This document shows positions 17,874 to 27,510 of a DNA stretch of 64,000 nucleotides, piece by piece (within the stretch, counting starts at the first letter, position 1; every line of letters begins with the position of its first letter). The stretch lies in the NCBI RefSeq assembly GCF_902150045.1, contig NZ_CABFVU010000001.1, positions 2,604,001 to 2,668,000 of the forward strand, read 5' to 3'. A program made the translations under genes and the position numbers. The notes below the pieces were generated by a model. The model did no database searches. It was not told the origin of the DNA and was given only the letters and a program-made list of their open reading frames with translations. This stretch comes from Chitinophaga polysaccharea. Lineage in GTDB: Bacteria > Bacteroidota > Bacteroidia > Chitinophagales > Chitinophagaceae.

Positions 17874-18068
17874 GACATTTGATTTTTGGGGTGTTAAATA
17901 TAAAATAGAAGCAAGATTCCCTGCAGGGCAGGGCTGATGTAGAATTAGTGCCAGTCGTTTTGGGGTTGTAGCGCAGGTATGTTTTAACTGCGGATGATAA
18001 AGTTAGGAGATTAAGATGAGATCAGGATAAGTATTTATACGGAAAAATCCGGGACCGTTCTTTTGCTG

Positions 18069-18230
18069 TTAATTCAGGGAGCTTAATTTCTTTATCAATG
18101 CCAGTGTGTGCCTGAGCAGGTTCTCCATTGATACTTCTTCGTTGATGAGCCTGTTGATACGTAACTGAAGGTAAAAGCGTAAGGTGATGGCGTCTTCAAC
18201 GGGGGTAATCTGCCTCCTTGTACCCGTCGT
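18069..18230 (-). pseudogene. Possible gene remnant, 53 open codons without a start
   Basis: The minus strand is open for 53 codons ending in TAA and reads like a protein C-terminus (segments TPVEDAITLRFYLQLRINRL and LLRHTLALIKKLS), but it begins after an in-frame TGA (18231-18233) and has no good start codon. I cannot name the family. It may be the tail of a decayed gene or chance. Confidence 0.35.
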
Positions 18231-18380
18231 TCAGAAAACCATCATCCGATCCTCCATAAATGAAATTTTTATCTGAATAAGATAAAATTAACATATAAAA
18301 CAATGGGTATTTATTCTCTCTCTCAAAAAAAAATCTTCTTCCAAACAAAATTTATTTCCATTTATAAAATTCAAATGCCG

Positions 18381-18388
18381 TAGCTTTG
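18381..18388 (+). promoter_or_regulatory. carB promoter -7 box
   Basis: TAGCTTTG, an exact match to TAnnTTTG, 69 bases before the carB start codon. The -33 element is weak. Confidence 0.5.
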
Positions 18389-18457
18389 CACGATTTTTTT
18401 GTTCCCTCGAACGGCAGAAAAATCAATTTGGTTTTTCATTTTCAATAGATTACACAA

Positions 18458-21274
18458 ATGCCAAAAGACTCATCTATCAAATCTGTACTCATTATCGGTT
18501 CTGGACCCATTATTATTGGTCAGGCTTGCGAATTTGACTATTCCGGTTCCCAGGCAGCACGTTCGCTGCGGGAAGAAGGAATTAAAGTGATTTTGATTAA
18601 TTCCAACCCGGCTACCATCATGACGGATCCAATGATGGCTGATAAGGTTTATTTGCTGCCACTGACCGTGGAAAGCATTGAGCAGATCCTGGAAGAAAAC
18701 CAGATAGATGCCGTTTTACCTACTATGGGCGGCCAAACTGCGCTGAACCTTTGTAAAGAAGTAGACGAACTGGGAATATGGGAAAAAAATAACGTTCGTC
18801 TGATCGGGGTTGACATCAAAGCCATTGATAAAGCGGAAGACCGTGAACAGTTCCGCCAGTGGATGATCCAGCTGGGTATACCGGTAGCGCCGGCCAGAAC
18901 AGCCAACTCCTTCCTGGAAGGGAAAGAATTTGCCCAGGAAATCGGCTTCCCCCTGGTGATCCGTCCATCATTCACGCTGGGTGGTACAGGTGGAGGTTTC
19001 GTACATAGCAGGGAAGACCTGGACGAAGCGCTGGACCGTGGCTTGAAAGCATCTCCTATCCATGAGGTACTGGTAGAAAAAGCCGTACTCGGATGGAAAG
19101 AGTTTGAACTGGAATTATTACGTGACAAGAATGATAACGTGGTTATCATTTGTACCGTGGAAAACCTGGACCCTATGGGGATCCACACTGGTGATTCCAT
19201 TACCGTGGCGCCAGCAATGACCCTGAGCGACACTGCATTCCAGGACATGCGCAACAAGGCCATGAAAATGATGCGCGACCTTGGCAACTTTGCCGGTGGC
19301 TGTAACGTGCAGTTCTCTCTCAATCCTGAAAACGAAGAGCTGATCGCTATTGAAATTAATCCGCGTGTAAGCCGTTCTTCTGCACTGGCTTCCAAAGCAA
19401 CCGGTTACCCGATTGCAAAAATAGCCGCTAAACTGGCCATTGGTTATACACTGGATGAACTGGAAAACCAGATCACCAGAACTACTTCTGCTTTCTTCGA
19501 ACCGGCACTGGATTATGTGATTGTAAAAATGCCACGCTGGAACTTCGATAAATTTAAAGGTGCCGATGATACTTTAGGTTTGCAGATGAAATCAGTAGGA
19601 GAGGTAATGTCTATCGGGCGTACTTTCCCTGAAGCGCTGCAGAAGGCCTGCCAGAGTCTCGAGAACGATGCAATAGGACTCGGTTACTATGGTAAGTCGC
19701 TTATGAAGAGTGAACAACTGGTAGAGAAACTGAAGCGCCCTACCTGGGACCGTATTTTCCGTATCAAGGATGCCCTGATGGCCGGTGTATCCGTAAAGCA
19801 TATTCACCAGCTCACTTATATTGACCGCTGGTTCCTGAACCAGATCCAGGATATCGTGAATATGGAAAAACAGTTGGCGGAACTCGAACTGCAATCTGTT
19901 TCCGAAGATATGCTCAGGGACGCCAAGAAACTCGGGTTCTCTGATGCACAGCTGGCTGTGTTGTTCGGTGATTGTGATGAAGACGAAGTATACGCAAAAC
20001 GTAAGCAACTGGGCATTACCCGTACTTTCAAAATGGTAGATACCTGCAGTGCAGAGTTTGAAGCTAAAACGCCTTACTTCTATTCGACCTTCGATACTGT
20101 CAACGAAAGTATTCCAACAGACAGGAAGAAGATCATTGTACTCGGTTCTGGTCCTAACAGGATCGGCCAGGGTATTGAGTTTGATTACTGCTGTACCCAT
20201 GGTTTGCAGGCCATCCAGGATTGCGGATATGAAGCGATTATGGTGAACTGTAACCCTGAAACAGTATCCACCGATTTTGACATGGCGGATAAACTGTACT
20301 TTGAGCCGGTGTTCTGGGAGAATCTCTGGGAAATTATTGAACTGGAAAAACCGGAAGGTGTGATTGTGCAGCTGGGCGGACAAACCGCATTGAAACTGGC
20401 CAAACGCCTGGAAGCAAATGGAGTGAAGATCATCGGGACTTCCTTTGATAATATGGATATTGCGGAAGACCGTGGCCGTTTCTCCGACATGCTGAAAGAA
20501 CTGGGTATTCCTTATCCTAAATATGGTACTGCTTATAATACAGATGACGCTATTGATGTAGCGAAAGAAGTAGGTTACCCGGTGCTGGTACGCCCTTCTT
20601 ATGTATTGGGTGGACAGCGTATGAGGATTGTTATTAATGAAGAAGAACTGGAAGAATCTGTACTGAGCCTGCTCAGGCATCTGCCAGGAAACAAAATATT
20701 GATCGATCACTTCCTGGATCGTTGCCAGGAGGCAGAAATAGACGGTATTTTTGACGGTACTGATTTCCATGTGATGGGAGTGATGGAGCATATTGAACCG
20801 GCAGGTATCCACAGTGGCGACAGCCATGCTTTGCTACCGGCCTTTAATTTGTCGCCGATTGAAGTGACCACCATGGAGTACTACGCGGAGAAAATAGCCA
20901 GGGCCCTGAATATCCGTGGCCTGATCAACATTCAGTTTGCGATCAAGGATGGCAATGTGTTTGTGATTGAAGCTAACCCGCGTGCATCACGTACCACGCC
21001 GTTTATCGCCAAAGCTTATCAGGTGCCTTATCTGAATATTGCTACCAAAGTGATGATTGGCGCCAATAAGCTGAAGGACTTCACTATTGAAAAGAAACTG
21101 ACCGGTTTTGCAATCAAGGAGCCGGTATTTTCTTTCAACAAATTCCCGGGTGTAAACAAGGAGCTTGGACCTGAAATGAAATCTACGGGAGAAGCGATCC
21201 GCTTTATCAAAGATCTGCGTGATCCGTACTTCAGGCAGCTGTTCAAGGAAAAGAGCATGTATCTGAGCAAATAA
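18458..21274 (+). CDS. carB: Carbamoyl-phosphate synthase large subunit
   Basis: 938 residues. It makes carbamoyl phosphate for pyrimidine and arginine synthesis from bicarbonate, ammonia and two ATP, with CarA supplying ammonia. Both ATP-grasp halves are present: the first starts [18 protein letters not shown]; the second [17 protein letters not shown] near residue 560. The protein ends right after the second ATP-grasp ([13 protein letters not shown]), so the roughly 130-residue C-terminal MGS-like allosteric domain of the E. coli enzyme is missing. Short forms are known in Bacteroidota. carA is not adjacent. Confidence 0.96.
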   Translation: MPKDSSIKSVLIIGSGPIIIGQACEFDYSGSQAARSLREEGIKVILINSNPATIMTDPMMADKVYLLPLTVESIEQILEENQIDAVLPTMGGQTALNLCKEVDELGIWEKNNVRLIGVDIKAIDKAEDREQFRQWMIQLGIPVAPARTANSFLEGKEFAQEIGFPLVIRPSFTLGGTGGGFVHSREDLDEALDRGLKASPIHEVLVEKAVLGWKEFELELLRDKNDNVVIICTVENLDPMGIHTGDSITVAPAMTLSDTAFQDMRNKAMKMMRDLGNFAGGCNVQFSLNPENEELIAIEINPRVSRSSALASKATGYPIAKIAAKLAIGYTLDELENQITRTTSAFFEPALDYVIVKMPRWNFDKFKGADDTLGLQMKSVGEVMSIGRTFPEALQKACQSLENDAIGLGYYGKSLMKSEQLVEKLKRPTWDRIFRIKDALMAGVSVKHIHQLTYIDRWFLNQIQDIVNMEKQLAELELQSVSEDMLRDAKKLGFSDAQLAVLFGDCDEDEVYAKRKQLGITRTFKMVDTCSAEFEAKTPYFYSTFDTVNESIPTDRKKIIVLGSGPNRIGQGIEFDYCCTHGLQAIQDCGYEAIMVNCNPETVSTDFDMADKLYFEPVFWENLWEIIELEKPEGVIVQLGGQTALKLAKRLEANGVKIIGTSFDNMDIAEDRGRFSDMLKELGIPYPKYGTAYNTDDAIDVAKEVGYPVLVRPSYVLGGQRMRIVINEEELEESVLSLLRHLPGNKILIDHFLDRCQEAEIDGIFDGTDFHVMGVMEHIEPAGIHSGDSHALLPAFNLSPIEVTTMEYYAEKIARALNIRGLINIQFAIKDGNVFVIEANPRASRTTPFIAKAYQVPYLNIATKVMIGANKLKDFTIEKKLTGFAIKEPVFSFNKFPGVNKELGPEMKSTGEAIRFIKDLRDPYFRQLFKEKSMYLSK

Positions 21275-21297
21275 ACTCCCTTCAAGGACTAAATAAT

Positions 21298-21330
21298 AAA
21301 AGCCCTTCCGGTACCGGAAGGGCTTTTATT
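21298..21330 (+). terminator. carB terminator
   Basis: A perfect palindrome (21298-21327) made of GCCCTTCCGG and its complement flanked by A and T runs. The symmetric A/T flanks would let it work on both strands. Confidence 0.9.
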
Positions 21331-21354
21331 TATCCATTTAGCTGAAAAAAAACA

Positions 21355-21381
21355 GAGCCTGATAAAAATCAGGCTCCTTCT
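21355..21381 (+). terminator. Second hairpin after carB
   Basis: GAGCCTGAT pairs with ATCAGGCTC around a short A-rich loop, followed by a T-rich tail. It backs up the carB terminator 28 bases upstream. Confidence 0.7.
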
Positions 21382-21720
21382 TTTCCCTCAAAATAACCAT
21401 TAAAGACACGACTATTGAATCTTGATACAATTCATATAGCGTGACCGGTAATGCAGTTTACAAATAATATTATATTTAAAAGAGATGTTAACTAATCAAT
21501 AACAGATGATAAAGTTAATAATATATTAAAATTTGATTATTAATATATTGGATAAATATTAATATTTGCTGGTTAATGAAGATTTATTTACTGAAGGTGA
21601 AAGTTTTCAAGTTATCATATATAAATATTAGCGGCTCCAACAGCCACCTTTAACATTTACAAAACACTTTTGCCAGGTGCAAATGCGAGGTTTGTTATAC
21701 CTGATAAAAGTTAACCCTAC
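21382..21720. other. AT-rich intergenic region before comEC
   Basis: About 340 bases, very AT-rich with repeated TTAATA/TATTAA words, no open frame. It must hold the comEC promoter, but no clean -33/-7 pair is visible to me. Confidence 0.4.
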
Positions 21721-23823
21721 ATGGAATTTGAATCAACATTGTTTGTTGTGATGTGCTGGAAGCGTGCACCCTTTCTGCGTATCATTGTACCCTTAGTGGC
21801 TGGCATAATACTTCAGCTGTATGTACCGCTGTATCCTACTTTATATTTTGCATTGGCAGGCAGTTGCATTGCCGCCGTGTTGGCATTTCGTTATTTGCCG
21901 CTACAGTGGCGATTCACCGCTGCCTGGTTACCGGGAACATTTATTTTTATATTGATCTGCTGTTGTGGAGGCCTCCTGATGCATAAAGCTGATCTCCGCC
22001 ACAGTAAAGGATTTTACGGTTATTCCAGTACTAATGATACACCGTTATATTTATTGCGTATCAATGAGCCCCCACAGGAAACCCTCCGTTCGTTTAAAAC
22101 CATTGCGCAGGTAATGGCAGTACAGAGGTTGAGTGAATGGATGCCAGTAAAAGGGTATTTGCTGCTTTATACGGGAAAAGATAACGGTTCGCAGGTCCTT
22201 CGTTATGGTGATGAGCTGATAGTCCGTAAAAGGCCTGAATCTGTTAAGTTCAATGGTAATCCCGGTGCGTTTGATTATCAGCAATTCCTGGTAACGCAAC
22301 AGGTTTATCAGCAGTTGTACCTCCGTCCGCATGACTTTTACCGGCTACCACATAACCGTGGGCAGCCTGTTCAACAGTTATTACTACAGGCAAGGGAGTA
22401 TTGTTTATCTAATCTGAAAAAATATATCGGCAACGGACCTGAAGCAGGTATGGCGGAAGCACTGCTGATCGGTTATCGCCAGGATCTTGACCGGGAAGTG
22501 GTACGGAGCTACAGCAATACAGGAATCGTGCATGTGATTGCCATATCAGGAATGCACCTTGCCCTGTTATATGGTACGCTGTTGTGGTTATTGCAATGGT
22601 TGCCCGTACATCGCTGGATCAATATCACAAGAGCAGTGATCGTTCTGTTGGTGCTGTGGGGATTTGCATTGCTTACAGGAGCATCGGCCTCGGTGCTCCG
22701 CTCTGCCGTGATGTTTACAGGCATTACCATAGGGCGTTTCATATTGTATCGACATAGTAGTATTTATAATACGCTGGCTGCTTCAGCTACCATGTTATTA
22801 TGCTTTAACCCTTACCTGGTAGCGGATGCAGGATTTCAATTGTCGTACCTGGCGGTACTCGGGATCCTGCTTTTTTATCAGCCGGTTTATCAGTTACTTC
22901 AATGTAAATACAGGTGGGCCGATTGGCTTTGGCAAATGACAGCCGTATCGCTGGCTGCCCAGATCACCACCACCCCGGTGAGTTTATTTTATTTTCACCA
23001 GTTCCCTAATTACTTTCTGCCAGCTAATCTGTTGGCCGTTCCCTTATCTACCCTGATTATTTATGGAGAAGTGATCCTCCTGTTTATTGCCCCTTTCGGA
23101 GGGGCGGCAGTTTGGCTGGGCAAGACGCTGAAGTACCTCATTTTTTTGATGAACAGTTGCGTTGGTTGGATCGGAGAGTTGCCAGGTGCGCTGATCAGGA
23201 ACATTCACTGCTCTCTGGCTCAAACCCTGTTGCTCTATCTGTTAATCGCGGGGCTGGCATTGTGGCTGCTGGTAAAGTTCAGACCTGGTTTGTGGACGGG
23301 ACTTTTTTGTACCTGGGCATTCCTCATTGTTCGTGTACACCGGATTATGATTTGCAGACAACAATGCAGCCTGATTGTTTATAACGTGCCCGCCTATACG
23401 GCCATTGATTGTGTAAAAGGTAATAACGTACAATTTGCCGGCAATGACAGTGTATGGCAATTGCCAGTGGCACAGCAACTTCTGAATGCACGATCTGATC
23501 TGCGCGTTCAAACAGGTAGTATAGCCACTTTTCAGCGATATGGACGTTTTCTGAGTTTTCAGGGTAAGAAACTACTGATCATAGACAGTATGCTACCCGG
23601 ACGGCTACCACCTGAAAAATTCCGGACTAACTATATTTTGTTAACATGTAACCCGCCTGTTAGTATCCAACGGTTGAGTGATTTTTATACTTTTGATACC
23701 CTAATTCTGGCTGCTTCCAACAGTTCATGGAGGATCAGGAAATGGAAAAGTGAATGTGAGATGATGCGAATAAGGTATTACTCCATTGGAGAGCAGGGCG
23801 CATTTGTTTTAAAGTTGCGATGA
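21721..23823 (+). CDS. comEC: ComEC/Rec2-family DNA-uptake channel protein
   Basis: 700 residues, polytopic. An N-terminal DUF4131-like segment (helices and OB-like region, residues about 20-200) is followed by the Competence domain (about 235-520) with the hallmark AISGMHLALLYG. In competent bacteria this protein moves single-stranded DNA across the inner membrane. The C-terminal 160 residues are metallo-beta-lactamase-like in pattern but lack HxHxDH, so the nuclease part appears degenerate. Met codon at 21751 (MCWKRAPFLR) is an equally good start. Flanked by terminators and isolated from other competence genes. Confidence 0.85.
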   Translation: MEFESTLFVVMCWKRAPFLRIIVPLVAGIILQLYVPLYPTLYFALAGSCIAAVLAFRYLPLQWRFTAAWLPGTFIFILICCCGGLLMHKADLRHSKGFYGYSSTNDTPLYLLRINEPPQETLRSFKTIAQVMAVQRLSEWMPVKGYLLLYTGKDNGSQVLRYGDELIVRKRPESVKFNGNPGAFDYQQFLVTQQVYQQLYLRPHDFYRLPHNRGQPVQQLLLQAREYCLSNLKKYIGNGPEAGMAEALLIGYRQDLDREVVRSYSNTGIVHVIAISGMHLALLYGTLLWLLQWLPVHRWINITRAVIVLLVLWGFALLTGASASVLRSAVMFTGITIGRFILYRHSSIYNTLAASATMLLCFNPYLVADAGFQLSYLAVLGILLFYQPVYQLLQCKYRWADWLWQMTAVSLAAQITTTPVSLFYFHQFPNYFLPANLLAVPLSTLIIYGEVILLFIAPFGGAAVWLGKTLKYLIFLMNSCVGWIGELPGALIRNIHCSLAQTLLLYLLIAGLALWLLVKFRPGLWTGLFCTWAFLIVRVHRIMICRQQCSLIVYNVPAYTAIDCVKGNNVQFAGNDSVWQLPVAQQLLNARSDLRVQTGSIATFQRYGRFLSFQGKKLLIIDSMLPGRLPPEKFRTNYILLTCNPPVSIQRLSDFYTFDTLILAASNSSWRIRKWKSECEMMRIRYYSIGEQGAFVLKLR

Positions 23824-24013
23824 ACAGTTTGATGGCAATTGATTTACGCTTCCCGTTTTGGCTTAGGGAGGAAGTAAAAAGATACGAGGTCAAAATACAG
23901 ATTTTTATAACTTAATGAGTTATTTCACAACTATTTATAACGGGTACAGCCTCGGTTTAAATCGCTTCTCTACATTTCGAAGCCCGGAAAATGGAAAAAT
24001 GAATGTTACGTGT

Positions 24014-24021
24014 TAACTTTG
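24014..24021 (+). promoter_or_regulatory. purH promoter -7 box
   Basis: TAACTTTG matches TAnnTTTG, 61 bases before the purH start codon. The spacer region toward -33 is A-rich. Confidence 0.45.
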
Positions 24022-24081
24022 CGCTTCTTTTCGGTTCCGGACCAGGGAGCCTATGTTATTAATTTCTAATGTTTTCCATTC

Positions 24082-25596
24082 ATGCAAAAGCAAATTAAAT
24101 CAGCGCTGATCTCCGTTTTCTATAAAGATAACCTGGAGAACATTGTTAAAAAATTAGGTGAACAGGGTGTTACCATTTATTCCACCGGCGGTACGCAAAA
24201 ATTTATTGAAGACCTTGGTGTGAAATGCGTAGCTGTTGAAGACCTGACCGCTTATCCTTCTATTTTGGGCGGACGCGTTAAAACCCTGCATCCAAAAATA
24301 TTTGGTGGTATTCTGGCTCGTCGCGATAACCCTCAGGACCTGGAACAACTTAAGGAATACCAGATCCCGGAAATAGACCTGGTGATCGTTGACCTGTACC
24401 CGTTTGAGGAAACCGTAAAGAGTACTACAGTTGAGCAAACCATTATCGAAAAAATTGATATAGGCGGGATTTCCCTGATCCGTGCCGCCGGCAAAAACTA
24501 TAAAGATGTAGTAATTGTTGCTTCCAAAGATCAGTATGCAGATCTCGAAAAGGTATTGACCGATAACAATGGCGCTACTACCATCGAAGAACGCAGGAGC
24601 TTTGCAGCCAAAGCATTTGAAGTTTGCGCCCACTATGATGTGGCAATTTCCCAGTATTTCCTGAATAATGAGCCGGGAGCAAATTTCCAGCTTTCTGTTC
24701 CGGAAGGGCAGGTGAACCGTTATGGAGAAAACCCGCATCAACGTGGTGTTTTCTATGGCAATCTTGATGAGATTTTTAACAAACTGCACGGGAAGGAATT
24801 ATCTTTCAACAACCTGGTGGATGTAGATGCTGCCTGCCAGCTTATCCAGGAATTTGAAGCTACTACCTTTGCCGTTATTAAACATACCAACGTTTGTGGT
24901 ATCGCATCAAGGGCCACTCTGAAAGAAGCCTGGGATGCAGCCCTGGCTGGCGATAAGGAAAGCGCTTTTGGCGGCGTGCTGGTAACCAACAAGGTGATCG
25001 ATAAAACTACCGCTGAATCTATCAGTGAGATCTTCTTTGAGATCCTGATCGCACCGGGCTTTGATGCAGATGCGCTTACCGTACTGCAGGCTAAAAAGAA
25101 TCGTATTCTCCTGGAACAGAAACAACCGGTGAAAAGCAAATACATGTTCAAAAATGTATTGAACGGCGTATTACTGCAGGATAGCGATAACGGCAATTAC
25201 AAAGAATGGAATGATGTAGGCGCCCGCCCTGCTACACCAGCTGAAAAATCTGACCTGGAATTTGCCAATATTGTTTGCAAACACCTGAAATCAAATGCTA
25301 TTGCCCTGGTGAAGGATCAACAGCTGATCGGTAAAGGCTGCGGCCAAACTTCCCGTATCGATGCGTTGCGTCATGCAATTGAAAAAGCAGGACAGTTCAG
25401 CTTCGACCTGAAAGGCGCAGCCATGGCTTCTGATGCATTCTTCCCGTTCAACGACTGTGTGAGCATTGCACATGAACATGGCATTACAGCCGTAATTCAA
25501 CCTGGCGGCTCTGTGAGAGACAACGACTCTGTTGAGTTCTGTAAACAACATGATATGGTAATGGTGATGACTGGTATGCGTCATTTCAGGCACTAA
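24082..25596 (+). CDS. purH: Bifunctional AICAR transformylase/IMP cyclohydrolase
   Basis: 504 residues, normal length. It performs the last two steps of IMP synthesis. The N-terminal MGS-like IMP cyclohydrolase domain (1 to about 140) shows YSTGGT and GGRVKTLHPKI(F)GG; the transformylase domain follows with RYGENPHQ, KHTNVCGIA and the terminal GGSVRDNDSVEF. All key motifs are intact. It stands alone with its own promoter box and terminator. Confidence 0.97.
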   Translation: MQKQIKSALISVFYKDNLENIVKKLGEQGVTIYSTGGTQKFIEDLGVKCVAVEDLTAYPSILGGRVKTLHPKIFGGILARRDNPQDLEQLKEYQIPEIDLVIVDLYPFEETVKSTTVEQTIIEKIDIGGISLIRAAGKNYKDVVIVASKDQYADLEKVLTDNNGATTIEERRSFAAKAFEVCAHYDVAISQYFLNNEPGANFQLSVPEGQVNRYGENPHQRGVFYGNLDEIFNKLHGKELSFNNLVDVDAACQLIQEFEATTFAVIKHTNVCGIASRATLKEAWDAALAGDKESAFGGVLVTNKVIDKTTAESISEIFFEILIAPGFDADALTVLQAKKNRILLEQKQPVKSKYMFKNVLNGVLLQDSDNGNYKEWNDVGARPATPAEKSDLEFANIVCKHLKSNAIALVKDQQLIGKGCGQTSRIDALRHAIEKAGQFSFDLKGAAMASDAFFPFNDCVSIAHEHGITAVIQPGGSVRDNDSVEFCKQHDMVMVMTGMRHFRH

Positions 25597-25620
25597 TAAC
25601 AATTATTGGAATTTATAAGA

Positions 25621-25653
25621 GAAAGCACCGGAATTCCCGGTGCTTTCTTATTT
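25621..25653 (+). terminator. purH terminator
   Basis: A perfect 11-bp stem (25621-25631 with 25637-25647), 5-base loop AATTC, then TTATTTT. Confidence 0.9.
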
Positions 25654-25742
25654 TCATCTTATAATATTCAAAAAAATAATAGTATTGCTGGCTTGTAAAT
25701 CAGTATAATTTTAAAGCTAAGGCCAGAGAACAGCCGCCATAA

Positions 25743-26321
25743 ATGTCTTTTATCAAACAAAATATCATGCAGGATGCAGATGATGCCTGGTTGATCGATG
25801 AGTTTAAAGCCACCGGGAAACTGGACTTTCTCGCAGCCCTTTATCAGCGTTATATGAACCTGGTATATGGGGTATGCCTGAGATATTTTGATGAAGAAGC
25901 CAGTAAAGACGCTGTAATGCTGATCTTTGAGGAGTTAATTGTAAAGCTGAAGCAACATGAAGTCCAGAATTTTAAAAGCTGGCTGCATGTACTTACCCGG
26001 AATCATTGCTTAATGAAACTGCGGGCTATGAAAAATAAGGAGTCCCGGCAGGTATCTATTGATGACCACCTCATTGTGGAAAACCAGGAAAACGGGCATC
26101 ATGACAACGGAATGTCCCTGGAAGATAACCTGCAGAGCATGGAAAAATGCCTGGAAACCTTACCAGAAGAGCAAAAGCGCAGTGTAGATCTGTTCTACCT
26201 GAAAGAAAAAAGCTACCGGGAAGTAAGTGTTATTACCGGATATGAAATGAATAAGGTGAAAAGCTATATCCAGAACGGAAAGCGTAACCTGAAAATATGT
26301 ATGGAACAGCAGCATGACTGA
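25743..26321 (+). CDS. ECF-type RNA polymerase sigma factor
   Basis: 192 residues. Sigma region 2 about residues 27-95 (ALYQRYMNLVYGVCLRY ... WLHVLTRNHCLMKLR) and region 4 about 130-185 (LPEEQKRSVDLFYLKEKSYREVSVITG ... VKSYIQNGKRNL). It directs RNA polymerase to a small regulon. The stop codon overlaps the start of the downstream anti-sigma gene by 8 bases, so the pair is translationally coupled. No gene for a FecA/SusC receptor follows directly, unlike classical Bacteroides ECF loci. Confidence 0.9.
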   Translation: MSFIKQNIMQDADDAWLIDEFKATGKLDFLAALYQRYMNLVYGVCLRYFDEEASKDAVMLIFEELIVKLKQHEVQNFKSWLHVLTRNHCLMKLRAMKNKESRQVSIDDHLIVENQENGHHDNGMSLEDNLQSMEKCLETLPEEQKRSVDLFYLKEKSYREVSVITGYEMNKVKSYIQNGKRNLKICMEQQHD

Positions 26322-27510
26322 TAAGCGGCCACATATAAAACCGGAGGAGCTCGCCGGGCTCATCCGCCAATACCTGGCAGGGGAGCTGGACGATAAGGCC
26401 ATGCATGCCCTGGAACGCCAGGCGCTGGATGACCCGTTCCTGGCAGACGCCCTGGAAGGATATGCCCTGCATACGCCGGAACAGGCCGCTCACCAGGAAG
26501 AGCTTGCTTTCAGGCTGTCAGAAAGGATCGCTTCCAGAGGCCGCATCCGTCCTATGATTTACAGGGCTGCCGCTGCCGCCGCTATTTTGCTCCTCATGTT
26601 TTCTGCGGGCTGGTTCCTCTGGAATCAACAGCAGACAGCACCTATTGCCGGCGTAAATACCCCTGAGTCATCCCGGCAGGCTTCACCGGTATTCTCCGAA
26701 CATGGGGATACTGCTCCAGCCACGGCAAATGCAGATCATCTTGCTAAAAAAAGTACTCCCGCTACACCAGCCGCTCCTGAAACAGCTAAAAAGCAGCAGG
26801 AAAGCCAGGAACAGGCAACAGAAGCAACAGACAGAATAATACCTTATGTCCAAAACGAAAAGGTTAATGAAACAATTCCGTCCACCAATAAAAAGGTACC
26901 TGATTTATCCGGTATTCCTGCTGTAACGCCGGGTGTACAGGCCGAACGCCGGGAAGACCAGCGGAGTTTTGTGCCTTCTGAGCCCGGTAAAAAAGATACC
27001 CAGATAAGGATCCGTGGGCAAAACAGCCTGGCATTGGGAAAACCCGACAGTCAGAGAAGTGCGCTGAATGAAGTAGTGGTGATAGGTTATGGCGTACAAA
27101 AGAAACAAAATGTCACAGGTTCGGTAAGCGTACTCCAGCAGAATAGTATTACTGATAGTGCGCAGGTAGTGGTAGCGGGTAGAGTAGCGGGGTTGGAAGT
27201 ATCATCAGACGCAGATAACATGGCCTACCGGGCGCCCGCTCCGGTAACGGGGGAAACTGCCTTTGAAAATTACCTGAAAACCAAAACGGTTAACCCTGAG
27301 AATAAGTATTCCGGTACAGTACGTGTATCCTTTATCGTTATGCCGGATGGCAGCTTGCAGGATTTCAAAATTATCCGTCACCTGAATGAGGCATGTGATG
27401 CTGAAGCTATCCGTGTGATCAAAGAAGGTCCTGCGTGGATACCCGCATCAGACGGAAAGCCGGCCAAAGTAAAAGTCAGGGTAAAGTTTACAATAAAAAA
27501 AGATAAGTAG
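26314..27510 (+). CDS. Anti-sigma factor fused to TonB C-terminal domain, with SusC-like linker motifs
   Basis: 398 residues. Cytoplasmic anti-sigma-like part 1-80 (LIRQYLAGELDDKAM), one membrane helix about 83-103, a Pro/Ala/Thr-rich periplasmic linker, then motifs normally found in the plug of SusC receptors: IRIRGQNSL at 231-239, LNEVVVIGYGVQKKQNVTGS at 251-270 and GRVAGLEV at 289-296. A TonB C-terminal domain fills about 316-396 (GTVRVSFIVMPDGSLQDFKI). It probably holds the upstream sigma factor and couples to an outer-membrane receptor. The motif order differs from SusC, so this is a mosaic and not a receptor fragment. Confidence 0.8.
   Translation: MTDKRPHIKPEELAGLIRQYLAGELDDKAMHALERQALDDPFLADALEGYALHTPEQAAHQEELAFRLSERIASRGRIRPMIYRAAAAAAILLLMFSAGWFLWNQQQTAPIAGVNTPESSRQASPVFSEHGDTAPATANADHLAKKSTPATPAAPETAKKQQESQEQATEATDRIIPYVQNEKVNETIPSTNKKVPDLSGIPAVTPGVQAERREDQRSFVPSEPGKKDTQIRIRGQNSLALGKPDSQRSALNEVVVIGYGVQKKQNVTGSVSVLQQNSITDSAQVVVAGRVAGLEVSSDADNMAYRAPAPVTGETAFENYLKTKTVNPENKYSGTVRVSFIVMPDGSLQDFKIIRHLNEACDAEAIRVIKEGPAWIPASDGKPAKVKVRVKFTIKKDK

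Larger units (their letters stand above)
17874..18457. other. Intergenic region between MNIO operon and carB with coding remnant
   Basis: About 580 bases. The left part has an AT-rich segment with a minus-strand TATATTTA (17895-17902), a possible -7 box for the MNIO operon. The middle holds a minus-strand frame without usable start (18069-18230). The right part is AT-rich and carries the carB promoter. Confidence 0.45.

Noticed and set aside
19592..20827. 411-codon minus-strand open frame inside carB
   Set aside because: Shadow of the conserved ATP-grasp coding frame; no recognisable domain in its translation.
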